Below, in pieces: positions 18,112 through 25,511 of a DNA stretch of 64,000 nt. Origin of the DNA: Mycobacterium sp. (lineage in GTDB: Bacteria > Actinomycetota > Actinomycetes > Mycobacteriales > Mycobacteriaceae); the NCBI RefSeq assembly GCF_004298145.1, contig NZ_SCRH01000010.1, forward strand, positions 1-64,000. Direction: 5' to 3'. Below the pieces are notes generated by a model. That model was not told the DNA's origin. It did not search any database and saw only the letters and a program-made list of their open reading frames with translations. The translations under genes were made by a program, and so were the position numbers. Within the stretch, counting starts at the first letter, position 1; each line of letters begins with the position of its first letter.

Positions 18112-18987
18112 ATGCGCAAGCTCACGGCCGCGGCCGCGGCGCTGCTCGTCGTCGGTGCGTGCGGGGCCACCGTCCCCACGTCCCGGGCCGACAGCAGCCA
18201 GCCGGTCGGCTCGATCCCCATTCCCGACGGCCCGGCGCAGACCTGGATCATCGCCGACCTGGACAGTGGTCAGGTGCTGGCCGGCCGCGACCAGAACGTG
18301 GCCCATCCACCGGCAAGCACCATCAAGACGCTGCTGGCGCAGGTGGTCCTGGATTCGGTGAGCCTGGACTCCACCGTGGTCGCCGACGTCGCCGACACCC
18401 AGGTCGAGTGCAACTGCGTCGGCATCAAACCGGGCCGCACCTATACGGCGCGCCAGCTCCTCGACGGCCTGCTGCTGGTCTCGGGCAACGACGCCGCCAA
18501 CACGTTGGCCCACATGCTGGGCGGCCCGGACATCGCGGTCGCCAAGATGAACGCCAAGGCGGCCTCCCTCGGCGCCACCAACACCCACGCGGCGACGCCG
18601 TCCGGTCTGGACGGGCCGGCCGGGTCGGGCTCATCGACGGCGCACGACCTGGCCGTCATCTTCCGCGCGGCGATGGCCAACCCGGTGTTCGCGCAGATCA
18701 CCGCCGAGCCCTCGGCCATGTTCCCCGGCGATAACGGCGACCACCCGATCACCAACCAGGACGAACTGCTGCAGCGCTACCCCGGCGCGATCGGCGGCAA
18801 GACCGGGTTCACCAACGCCGCCCGCAAGACCTTCGTCGGGGCCGCCGCGCGCGGCGGGCGCCGACTGGTGATCGCCATGATGTACGGGCTGATCAAAGAG
18901 GGCGGACCGTCGTACTGGGATCAGGCGGCGACGTTGTTCGACTGGGGATTCGCGCAAAGCCCGCAGTCCGGCATCGGCTCGCTTTAG
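18112..18987 (+). CDS. dacB2: D-alanyl-D-alanine carboxypeptidase (PBP5/DacB2 type), putative lipoprotein
   Basis: 291 residues. All three active-site motifs of the S11 family are present: STIK (Ser69-Lys72), SGN (124-126) and KTG (230-232). The N-terminus is a short signal sequence ending in VVGAC (Cys17), a possible lipobox. It trims the terminal D-Ala from peptidoglycan pentapeptides outside the membrane. There is no obvious C-terminal amphipathic anchor, so a lipid anchor at Cys17 would be its membrane attachment. Corresponds to Rv2911 by position. Confidence 0.93.
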   Translation: MRKLTAAAAALLVVGACGATVPTSRADSSQPVGSIPIPDGPAQTWIIADLDSGQVLAGRDQNVAHPPASTIKTLLAQVVLDSVSLDSTVVADVADTQVECNCVGIKPGRTYTARQLLDGLLLVSGNDAANTLAHMLGGPDIAVAKMNAKAASLGATNTHAATPSGLDGPAGSGSSTAHDLAVIFRAAMANPVFAQITAEPSAMFPGDNGDHPITNQDELLQRYPGAIGGKTGFTNAARKTFVGAAARGGRRLVIAMMYGLIKEGGPSYWDQAATLFDWGFAQSPQSGIGSL

Positions 18988-19000
18988 CACCGCGAGCCAC

Positions 19001-19603
19001 TTAGTCCGGCAGGGCAGCGGTCAGCAGCGCCATCAACACCGGAATCCGCTGGGCCGCGATCTCCGGCTGGGGCAACACCCCTTCCACCACGGCGGCCCCG
19101 TCGAACACGTTGGTCATCAGCGCCACGAACACCGGGAAGGTGTCGGCCGGGAACCTGTCGGCACCCGGCAGCGCCCGGGCGGTGTCGTGGATCTTCGCCG
19201 CATACTGCCCCAGCTCGTGTTGCAAAGTCTCCCTGAGCTTTTCGTCGGTGCGGGCGGCGACGAGAAGTTCGTAGAGCACGGCGTTGGACGGGCCACTGGT
19301 GATGTCGCGCAGGATCACCAGCGCCGCTTCGAGCGCCGCCCCGGAGGCCGGCGTCGCCGGTATTTCCGCGACTCGCTCGGTGAACGACTCCAACTGTCGA
19401 CGCAACACCTCGGACGCCGTGGCCGCCATGAAATCGCCCATGGTTTCGAAGTGCCGGAACAGCGCCCCGACCGACACCCCGGCCCGCTTGGTGATCACCG
19501 CCGCCGACGCCCGGGCGTAACCGATCTCGATGATGGTGGCGATGGACGCGTCGAGCAGGCGCCCGACGGTTTCCTCGCGGCGCTGTTGCTGGGTTCTGGC
19601 CAT
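19001..19603 (-). CDS. TetR-family transcriptional regulator
   Basis: 200 residues. The helix-turn-helix is at about 25-50 (YARASAAVITKRAGVSVGALFRHF), followed by the all-helical ligand domain. Starts one base after the stop of the upstream amidohydrolase, so it is co-transcribed and probably controls that operon. Corresponds to Rv2912c by position. Confidence 0.93.
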   Translation of the reverse strand: MARTQQQRREETVGRLLDASIATIIEIGYARASAAVITKRAGVSVGALFRHFETMGDFMAATASEVLRRQLESFTERVAEIPATPASGAALEAALVILRDITSGPSNAVLYELLVAARTDEKLRETLQHELGQYAAKIHDTARALPGADRFPADTFPVFVALMTNVFDGAAVVEGVLPQPEIAAQRIPVLMALLTAALPD

Positions 19604-19604
19604 G

Positions 19605-21401
19605 TCAGGTGCCGTGGCTCAGGACGCCCTGTCGCCGACGGGCGCACTCGCCCGCCCGCAGGTAGCGGCCCGACTTCACCGTTTTGCCGTAGCCGTCGCG
19701 GAAGCGGCCTCCGCCGAACACGACCGCGCCGCCCACTCCGGTGGCGACGACGGCGTCGTCGTTGCGGTTGACCATGCGGCGCAGGCCACCGTAGAAAGGC
19801 ACCTCCTCTTCGTGGTAGCCGTCGACCGATTCGTCGAGACCGGCCGGGTCGATCACCACGAAGTCCGCGCGGTCGCCGTGACGCAGCGTGCCGGCATCGA
19901 TGCCGAACCACTCGGCCAGTTCACCGGTGAGCCGGTGCACCGCCCGCTGGGTCGACAGGAACGGCGCGCCCGCCCGGTGCGCGTCCTGGGTGCGCTTGAG
20001 CATGCGCAGCGGAAAGTTGTAGAAGGCCATGTTGCGCAGGTGCGCACCGGCGTCGGAGAAGCCCATGTGGATGCTGGGGTCGGCGGCGAGCTTGTTGAGC
20101 TCCTTGGGCCGGTGGTTGGCCACGATGGTGGTCCACCGGACGTTGCGTTCGCCGTTCTCGACCAGCACGTCGAGGAACGCGTCGAGCGGGTGCAGGCCCC
20201 GCTCGACGGCGATCGCACCAAAGCTCTTGCCGATCAACGACTTATCCGGGCATTCGACGATGACCGCGTCGTGGAAGTCGCGGTGCCACAGCGACGGACC
20301 GAGCTTGACGCGGTCGAATTCGCGCCGGAATTGCCGGCGGTAGGCCTCGTCGGCCAGAAGTTCGTTGCGCTGCAACTGATCACGCAGATGCAGCGCCGCG
20401 GTGCCCGCGCCGAACTCTTCGAACACCGGCAGATCGATTCCGTCGGAATACAACTCGAAGGGCACCGGCAGGTGCTGGAACCGCACACTGGACCGCAGCA
20501 ACTTGTTGAGCACCCGGGTGCCGAACCCGAACGTGTGCACGGCGAGCGGCATCGACTTGGCGTCCGCGGACACCAGCATGCTCATCCGGACTCCCTTGCC
20601 GCGCCCGAAGATTCGGCTGCTGGTCAAAAAGAACATCAGCGACAGGATCGGGTTTTCCAGATTCGGTGCGCTCTGCAGGATCCGGCCGCGCTTGCGCAGG
20701 ACTTTGATCAGCCTGCGCCGTTCCCGCCACGTCGCGAAGGTGGACGGCAGGGCGCGGGACCGGAACCGTTCGCCGTCGAGCTTGTCGATGGCCGCGTCCA
20801 TCCCGGACATGCCGAGCACCCCGGCGTCGAGGGCCTCGTCGAGCAGCGCCGCCATCTTCTTCAGCTCGTCGTCAGTGGGCCTGACCGTGGCGTCGGTGGC
20901 CCGTTCCAGTCCGAGCACCGAGGTGCGCAGGTCCGAATGACCAAGCAGCGAGCCGACATTGGGGCCGAGCGGCAGGGCGTCGATCGCGTTGACGTATTCC
21001 GCCGCCGTCGACCACGTCCTGGCCGAATTCAACGCGCCGAAGACGTATTCGCGCGGCACCGCTTCCACCCGGCTGAACAGATCGGCGGCGTCCTCGGAAT
21101 CGGCGTAGACCGTCGAGAGCGAGCAGTTGCCCAGCAGCACCGTGGTGACACCGTGGCGCACCGACTCGCGCAGGCCGGGATCCAGCAGCACCTCGGCGTC
21201 GTAGTGGGTGTGCACATCGATGAAGCCGGGCACGACCCACTTGCCGGCCGCGTCGATCACCTCGGGGCAACCGGTCTCGTCCAGCGCCTCGGCCGATACG
21301 GCCACGACGACACCGTCGCGGATGCCGAGCGTGCGGATCAGCGGTGCGGCGCCGGTGCCGTCGAACCACAATCCGTCGCGAATGATCACGTCGTAGGGCA
21401 T
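19605..21401 (-). CDS. N-acyl-D-amino-acid deacylase-like amidohydrolase (Rv2913c-like)
   Basis: 598 residues from MPYDVIIRDGLWFDGTGA, after GGAGGACGCC; the frame opens 16 codons further up. The metal-binding motif GFIDVHTHYDAE and later HSDLR and GFSDAGAHLRN fit the D-aminoacylase branch of the amidohydrolase superfamily. Acts on amide bonds using one or two metal ions; the substrate is unknown. Followed at once by the TetR gene. M. tuberculosis has pknI next to this gene; none is present here. Confidence 0.88.
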   Translation of the reverse strand: MPYDVIIRDGLWFDGTGAAPLIRTLGIRDGVVVAVSAEALDETGCPEVIDAAGKWVVPGFIDVHTHYDAEVLLDPGLRESVRHGVTTVLLGNCSLSTVYADSEDAADLFSRVEAVPREYVFGALNSARTWSTAAEYVNAIDALPLGPNVGSLLGHSDLRTSVLGLERATDATVRPTDDELKKMAALLDEALDAGVLGMSGMDAAIDKLDGERFRSRALPSTFATWRERRRLIKVLRKRGRILQSAPNLENPILSLMFFLTSSRIFGRGKGVRMSMLVSADAKSMPLAVHTFGFGTRVLNKLLRSSVRFQHLPVPFELYSDGIDLPVFEEFGAGTAALHLRDQLQRNELLADEAYRRQFRREFDRVKLGPSLWHRDFHDAVIVECPDKSLIGKSFGAIAVERGLHPLDAFLDVLVENGERNVRWTTIVANHRPKELNKLAADPSIHMGFSDAGAHLRNMAFYNFPLRMLKRTQDAHRAGAPFLSTQRAVHRLTGELAEWFGIDAGTLRHGDRADFVVIDPAGLDESVDGYHEEEVPFYGGLRRMVNRNDDAVVATGVGGAVVFGGGRFRDGYGKTVKSGRYLRAGECARRRQGVLSHGT

Positions 21402-21435
21402 GGCGTCCTCCAAGTCGTGGGGTTGCCGGAACGCT

Positions 21436-21461
21436 AACATAGATAGCAATCACTCGCAATC
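21436..21461 (-). promoter_or_regulatory. Likely promoter/operator of the amidohydrolase-tetR operon
   Basis: On the minus strand TATGTT (21441-21436) is a -10-like hexamer about 35 bases before the ATG. Just upstream the hexamer GATTGC occurs twice at 10-bp spacing (21461-21456 and 21451-21446), a possible binding site for the operon's own TetR protein. Only pattern evidence. Confidence 0.3.
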
Positions 21462-21544
21462 TTTTCGACACGGCCGCGAAAATACCAAACCTGCTGGTTA
21501 GTGTGCGTCACCGAGCGGCGATGGTGACGGCGACGCGGCGCTCG

Positions 21545-22621
21545 CTACGCCGGTGAACGGAAAATTTTCCCGCGCAGCACGATCAGATCGGGACTGTTCA
21601 GCACGGCGGGCCCCGACCGGGGATCGCGAGAGAAGCACAACAAGTCCGCCGAGGCGCCGTGGTCGAGCCCGGGCCGGTGAAGCCAGCGACGCGCGTCCCA
21701 GCACGCCGCCCCCAGCGCCTGCGTCGGGCTCATCCCGATGCCCTTGAGCGCTTCGACCTCGTCGGCGATGCGGCCGGGCGCCACCATGGTGCCGGCGTCA
21801 CTTCCGGCGTAAATCGGCACGCCCGCTTCCCGGGCCGCCGCGATCCGCGACAGGCCCCGCGCATGCAGGTCGCGCATGTGGGCGGCGTAGGCCGGATACT
21901 TCGCGGCGGCCTCGGCGATCCCGGGGAAATTCTCGACAATGTTGACCAGCGTGGGGACCAACACCGTTCCGCGCTCGACCATCAGCTCGATGGTGTCGTC
22001 GGTAAGCCCGGTGCCGTGCTCGATGCAGTCGATGCCGGCGTTGATCAGGCCGGGCAGCGCGCCCTCACTGAAGACGTGCGCGGTGACCCGGGCGCCGTGC
22101 GCGTGGGCCGTCTCGATCGCGGCCTTGAGCACGTCGTCGGACCACAGCGGCGCGAGGTCGCCGACGCCGCGATCGATCCAGTCGCCGACGAGCTTGATCC
22201 AGCCGTCGCCGCGGCGCGCCTCCTCGGCCACCGCCTCCGGCAGCTGCCACTCGTCTTCCAGCTCGCGCGAGAAGCCCGTCGCGTAACGCTTGGGTCTGGC
22301 CAGATGCCTTCCGGCGCGGATGATGCGGGGCAGATCGTCGCGGTCGTCGAGGCTGCGCGTGTCGGTGGGCGAGCCGCAGTCCCGCAACAACAACGCCCCG
22401 ACGTCGCGTTCGATCTCGGCCTGGGTGATCGCCTCATCGAGCGGGATCTCGCCGTGATGGCCGAGGCCGACGTGACAGTGGGCGTCGACCAGTCCGGGCA
22501 CGATCCAGCCGCCCTCGAAGACGGTGTCCGCGCCGGCGACCGGTTCGGTGCTGATGCGGCCGTCGAGGATCCACAGGTCGATCTCGGTCTCGTCGGGCAG
22601 GCCCACGCCCCGCACGTGCAT
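21545..22621 (-). CDS. Metal-dependent amidohydrolase (Rv2915c-like)
   Basis: 358 residues from MHVRGVGLPDETEIDLWILDG. Metal motif IVPGLVDAHCHVGLGHH at about 40-57; further ligands likely in HGARVTAHVFSEGA, CIEHGTG and YAGSDAGTMVAPG. Close to prolidase/imidazolonepropionase-like amidohydrolases; substrate unknown. The frame stays open for 62 further codons through the 54-bp repeats, so a repeat-encoded N-terminal extension (RSRARRSRAKRVVTIG units) is formally possible, but I chose the conserved start after the repeats. Downstream of ffh in the same direction. Confidence 0.85.
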   Translation of the reverse strand: MHVRGVGLPDETEIDLWILDGRISTEPVAGADTVFEGGWIVPGLVDAHCHVGLGHHGEIPLDEAITQAEIERDVGALLLRDCGSPTDTRSLDDRDDLPRIIRAGRHLARPKRYATGFSRELEDEWQLPEAVAEEARRGDGWIKLVGDWIDRGVGDLAPLWSDDVLKAAIETAHAHGARVTAHVFSEGALPGLINAGIDCIEHGTGLTDDTIELMVERGTVLVPTLVNIVENFPGIAEAAAKYPAYAAHMRDLHARGLSRIAAAREAGVPIYAGSDAGTMVAPGRIADEVEALKGIGMSPTQALGAACWDARRWLHRPGLDHGASADLLCFSRDPRSGPAVLNSPDLIVLRGKIFRSPA

Positions 22622-22634
22622 GCGCACCAGGCGG

Positions 22635-22862
22635 CTAGTTTCGCCCGGTCCAATGGTGACGACCCGCTTCGCCCGGCTCCGCCGCGCTCGCGATCGCACT
22701 ATTCCAATGGTGACGACCCGCTTCGCCCGGCTCCGCCGCGCTCGCGATCGCACTAGTCCAATGGTGACGACCCGCTTCGCCCGGCTCCGCCGCGCTCGCG
22801 ATCGCACTAGTCCAATGGTGACGACCCGCTTCGCCCGGCTCCGCCGCGCTCGCGATCGTCAC
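22635..22862 (-). CDS. Small repeat-encoded ORF bridging ffh and the amidohydrolase
   Basis: 75 codons made almost wholly of four 18-residue repeats (TSAIASAAEPGEAGRHHW type). Its GTG overlaps the ffh stop (GTGA), and its stop lies 14 bases before the amidohydrolase ATG. MIRU elements in mycobacterial operons are known to carry such small ORFs coupled to flanking genes. Translation may serve coupling rather than make a useful peptide; the alternative is that it is chance. Confidence 0.35.
   Translation of the reverse strand: MTIASAAEPGEAGRHHWTSAIASAAEPGEAGRHHWTSAIASAAEPGEAGRHHWNSAIASAAEPGEAGRHHWTGRN
22651..22858. repeat. 54-bp tandem repeat, 3.9 copies, MIRU-like
   Basis: Copies start at 22651, 22705, 22759 and 22813, each beginning CAATGGTGACGACCCGCTTC and differing by at most a base or two in the last positions (ATTC/AGTC); the last copy stops at 22858. 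The period is 18 codons, so frames stay open through all copies. Placement between two co-directional genes and overlap with the ffh stop resemble mycobacterial interspersed repetitive units. Degenerate single copies appear at 34066-34109 (smc/ftsY) and about 21508-21545. Confidence 0.95.
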
Positions 22863-24415
22863 GACTTGCCCGGGAACTTCAGCTTGGACAGGTCGAAGTC
22901 GGCCAGCCCGGGCGGCAGCTCGTCGAGGCCCTCGGGCATCTGCGACAGGTCCGGGAATCCGGCCGGCATGCCCGGCAGCCCGGCGGCGAGCGGGTTCCTC
23001 GCCTTGGGCGGCGTCGGGCCGCGTCCGCCCTTCTTACCCTTCTTGCCCTTCGCGCCCTTGGACTTTCGCGTCGCCGACTTGCGGCCCATGCCCGGGATGC
23101 CCATGCCGCCGAGCATGGACGACATCATCTTGCGGGCCTCGAAGAAGCGGTCGACCAGCTGGTTGACGTCGGACACCGCGACGCCCGAGCCGTTGGCGAT
23201 ACGCAGCCGCCGCGATGCGTTGATGATCTTGGGGTCCGCCCGCTCCGCGGGGGTCATGCCGCGGATGATGGCCTGCAGCCGGTCGAGTTGCTTGTCGTCG
23301 ACCTGGGCCAGCGCGTCCTTCATCTGCCCGGCTCCGGGCAGCATGCCCAACAGGTTGCCGATCGGCCCCATCTTGCGGATGGCGAGCATCTGTTCCAGGA
23401 AGTCCTCGAGTGTGAGCTCCCCGGTGCCGATCTTGACCGCGGCGGCCTCGGCCTGTTCGGCGTCGAAGACCTGCTCGGCCTGCTCGATGAGGCTCAGCAC
23501 ATCGCCCATGCCCAGGATGCGGCTGGACATCCGGTCCGGGTGGAAGACGTCGAAGTCCTCCAGCTTCTCGCCGGTGGAGGCGAAAAGGATTGGGACACCG
23601 GTCACCTCGCGGACCGACAGCGCCGCGCCCCCGCGGGCGTCGCCGTCGAGCTTGGTCAGCACCACACCGGTGAAGCCCACACCCTCGCGGAATGCCTCCG
23701 CGGTGGTGACGGCGTCCTGGCCGATCATCGCGTCCAGGACGAACAGGACCTCGTCGGGGTCGACGGCATCACGGATGGCCGCGGCCTGGGCCATCAGCTC
23801 GTCGTCGATGCCCAGCCGGCCGGCGGTGTCGACGATGACGACGTCGAAGTGCTTGGCGTGCGCCTCGGCGAGCCCCGCCGCGGCGACCGCGACCGGGTCG
23901 CCGGGCCCGGATTCGGGGGACGCGCCGGGATGCGGCGCGAACACCGGCACGCCGGCGCGCTCGCCGACGACCTGCAGCTGGTTCACCGCGGCCGGGCGCT
24001 GCAGGTCGCAGGCCACCAACAGCGGCGTGTGCCCCTGCCCGCGCAGCCAGGCGGCCAGCTTGCCGGCCAGCGACGTCTTACCCGAACCCTGCAGACCGGC
24101 GAGCATCACGACGGTCGGCGGCGTCTTCGCGAACGCCAGCTGACGGGTCTGTCCGCCCAGGATGCCGATGAGTTCTTCGTTGACGATCTTGACGACCTGC
24201 TGCGCCGGGTTGAGGGCGCCGGACACCTCGGCGCCCTTGGCGCGGTCCTTGATCCGGGAGACGAAGGCGCGCACCACGGGCAACGACACGTCGGCTTCCA
24301 GCAGCGCCAGCCGGATTTCGCGGGCGGTGGCCTCGATATCGGCGTCGGTCAGTCGGCCCTTGCCGCGTAGCCCTTGGAGGGCACCGGTCAATCGATCGGA
24401 CAGCGATTCAAACAC
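22859..24415 (-). CDS. ffh: Signal recognition particle protein Ffh
   Basis: 518 residues. N domain (1-95), GTPase G domain with GLQGSGKTSLAGKLA (P loop) and DTAGRLGID, then the M domain (about 300-435) with its RKMGPIGNLLGMLPG segment and the RNA-binding SNASRRLRIANGSG-like helix. The C-terminus is a basic, Gly/Lys-rich tail (RKSATRKSKGAKGKKGKKGG). It binds 4.5S RNA and signal sequences and docks on FtsY, encoded at 32758-34020. Confidence 0.97.
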   Translation of the reverse strand: MFESLSDRLTGALQGLRGKGRLTDADIEATAREIRLALLEADVSLPVVRAFVSRIKDRAKGAEVSGALNPAQQVVKIVNEELIGILGGQTRQLAFAKTPPTVVMLAGLQGSGKTSLAGKLAAWLRGQGHTPLLVACDLQRPAAVNQLQVVGERAGVPVFAPHPGASPESGPGDPVAVAAAGLAEAHAKHFDVVIVDTAGRLGIDDELMAQAAAIRDAVDPDEVLFVLDAMIGQDAVTTAEAFREGVGFTGVVLTKLDGDARGGAALSVREVTGVPILFASTGEKLEDFDVFHPDRMSSRILGMGDVLSLIEQAEQVFDAEQAEAAAVKIGTGELTLEDFLEQMLAIRKMGPIGNLLGMLPGAGQMKDALAQVDDKQLDRLQAIIRGMTPAERADPKIINASRRLRIANGSGVAVSDVNQLVDRFFEARKMMSSMLGGMGIPGMGRKSATRKSKGAKGKKGKKGGRGPTPPKARNPLAAGLPGMPAGFPDLSQMPEGLDELPPGLADFDLSKLKFPGKS

Positions 24416-24450
24416 CCCGCCAGCCTAGTGGCACTGCACTTCGGCGCGAG

Positions 24451-24498
24451 CGTGACGCTGCTGTCACGCTCGGCGACGAACGTGACAGCAGCGTCACG
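24451..24498. promoter_or_regulatory. Perfect 18-bp inverted repeat in the ffh/hydrolase divergent region
   Basis: CGTGACGCTGCTGTCACG (24451-24468) and its exact reverse complement (24481-24498) flank a 12-base loop. Each arm is itself a dyad CGTGAC-N6-GTCACG, so the element holds two palindromes 30 bp apart. It lies between divergent genes: ffh starts at 24415 and the hydrolase at 24610. It could be a paired operator, a stem-loop acting on an mRNA leader, or a REP-like element. Confidence 0.85.
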
Positions 24499-24609
24499 TT
24501 GGTCGGCCGGGAGGGCTCGCTGTCGCGACACGAAAATCTCGCCCAAGACCCGCCGGCGCGCGTCGTCGTGGCTTATGTTTCGGCGAGGGGATGGCGAAGG
24601 GATGACCTG

Positions 24610-25404
24610 ATGCTCGAGCTGATCGACAAAGGGTCCTGCACTGCCGAGCATCCGGTGCCCCTGCTCTTCGTCCACGGCGGGTGGCACGGCGCGTGGTGCT
24701 GGCAACATTTCCTGGACTTCTTCGCCGACGCCGGCTACCGCGCGGTCGCGGTCAGCCTGCGCGGGCACGGCATCAGCCCGACACCCAAGCCGTTGCGGAA
24801 GGTTTCCATCGCCGACTACATCGAGGATGTCCGATCGGTGGCCGACGACCTTGGGGGCGGTCCGATCCTGATCGGCCACTCCCTGGGCGGCTTCGTGATC
24901 CAGCGTTACCTCGAAGACCGCACCGCCCCGGCCGCGGTGCTGGTGGGCTCGGTGCCGCCGCAGGGCGTGCTCACCCTGGCGTTGCGCGTCTGGCGCCGCC
25001 GGCCGTCGATGACGATGGAATCGTGGAGCGATCCCACGCTGCTGAAATTCCTCGCCACCCCGGCGCTGGCCCGCGAGTACCTGTTCTGCGCCGACACGCC
25101 CGAGGACGTCGTCGAAGCCTGCCGGCAACAGGCCGGGGCCGAGAGCGTTCGCGCCGCCATGACCGATCCGATCATCCGGCGTGTCCGAACCAAGCGGGTC
25201 ACGACGCCGATCTTGGTCCTGGGCGCCGAGTACGACGGCTTCGTCAGCGTCCGCGAGGTGCGCGCCACAGCGCGGGCCTATCGAACCGAGCCGGAATTCT
25301 TTTCCATGGGCCACAATATGATGCTCGAACCGGGCTGGGCCGACGTCGCCGAACGCATCCGCGACTGGCTGCAAGCCCACGAAACGGCGACCCACGCGCG
25401 CTAG
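24610..25404 (+). CDS. Alpha/beta hydrolase
   Basis: 264 residues from MLELIDKGS, placed after GAAGGGATG; the frame is open 37 codons further up through the inverted repeat, but the domain starts here. Oxyanion segment FVHGGWHGAWCW, nucleophile elbow IGHSLGGFV, acid in LGAEYDGFVS and catalytic His in MGHNMMLEPG. Substrate unknown; such folds include lipases, esterases and haloperoxidase-like enzymes. Not in the M. tuberculosis order between ffh and the Rv2917 helicase. Confidence 0.88.
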   Translation: MLELIDKGSCTAEHPVPLLFVHGGWHGAWCWQHFLDFFADAGYRAVAVSLRGHGISPTPKPLRKVSIADYIEDVRSVADDLGGGPILIGHSLGGFVIQRYLEDRTAPAAVLVGSVPPQGVLTLALRVWRRRPSMTMESWSDPTLLKFLATPALAREYLFCADTPEDVVEACRQQAGAESVRAAMTDPIIRRVRTKRVTTPILVLGAEYDGFVSVREVRATARAYRTEPEFFSMGHNMMLEPGWADVAERIRDWLQAHETATHAR

Positions 25405-25511
25405 CGAGTCGAGTCGTTACAACACCGAAAAGCGTTGGCGTGCTAGATTTCACAGCCGCCACTCAACCGAGCTGGCCGTGTCGAACAGCAACGATTGGGG
25501 GGCCTGTGTCG

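Noticed and set aside
22622..22807. Repeat-encoded N-terminus of the amidohydrolase as part of the annotated gene
   Set aside because: The conserved protein begins at MHVRGVG; the repeat part varies in copy number and has no ribosome site. Kept only as a finding.
22651..22858. CRISPR array
   Set aside because: Units are contiguous 54-bp copies with no unique spacers and no cas genes.
24451..24498. Rho-independent terminator
   Set aside because: It lies between divergent starts, not after a gene, and lacks a T-run on either strand.
24681..25500. Long N-terminal extension of the Rv2917-like helicase through the hydrolase gene
   Set aside because: The frame is open but lies antiphase over a clear alpha/beta hydrolase; the translation there is Arg/Pro-rich noise.
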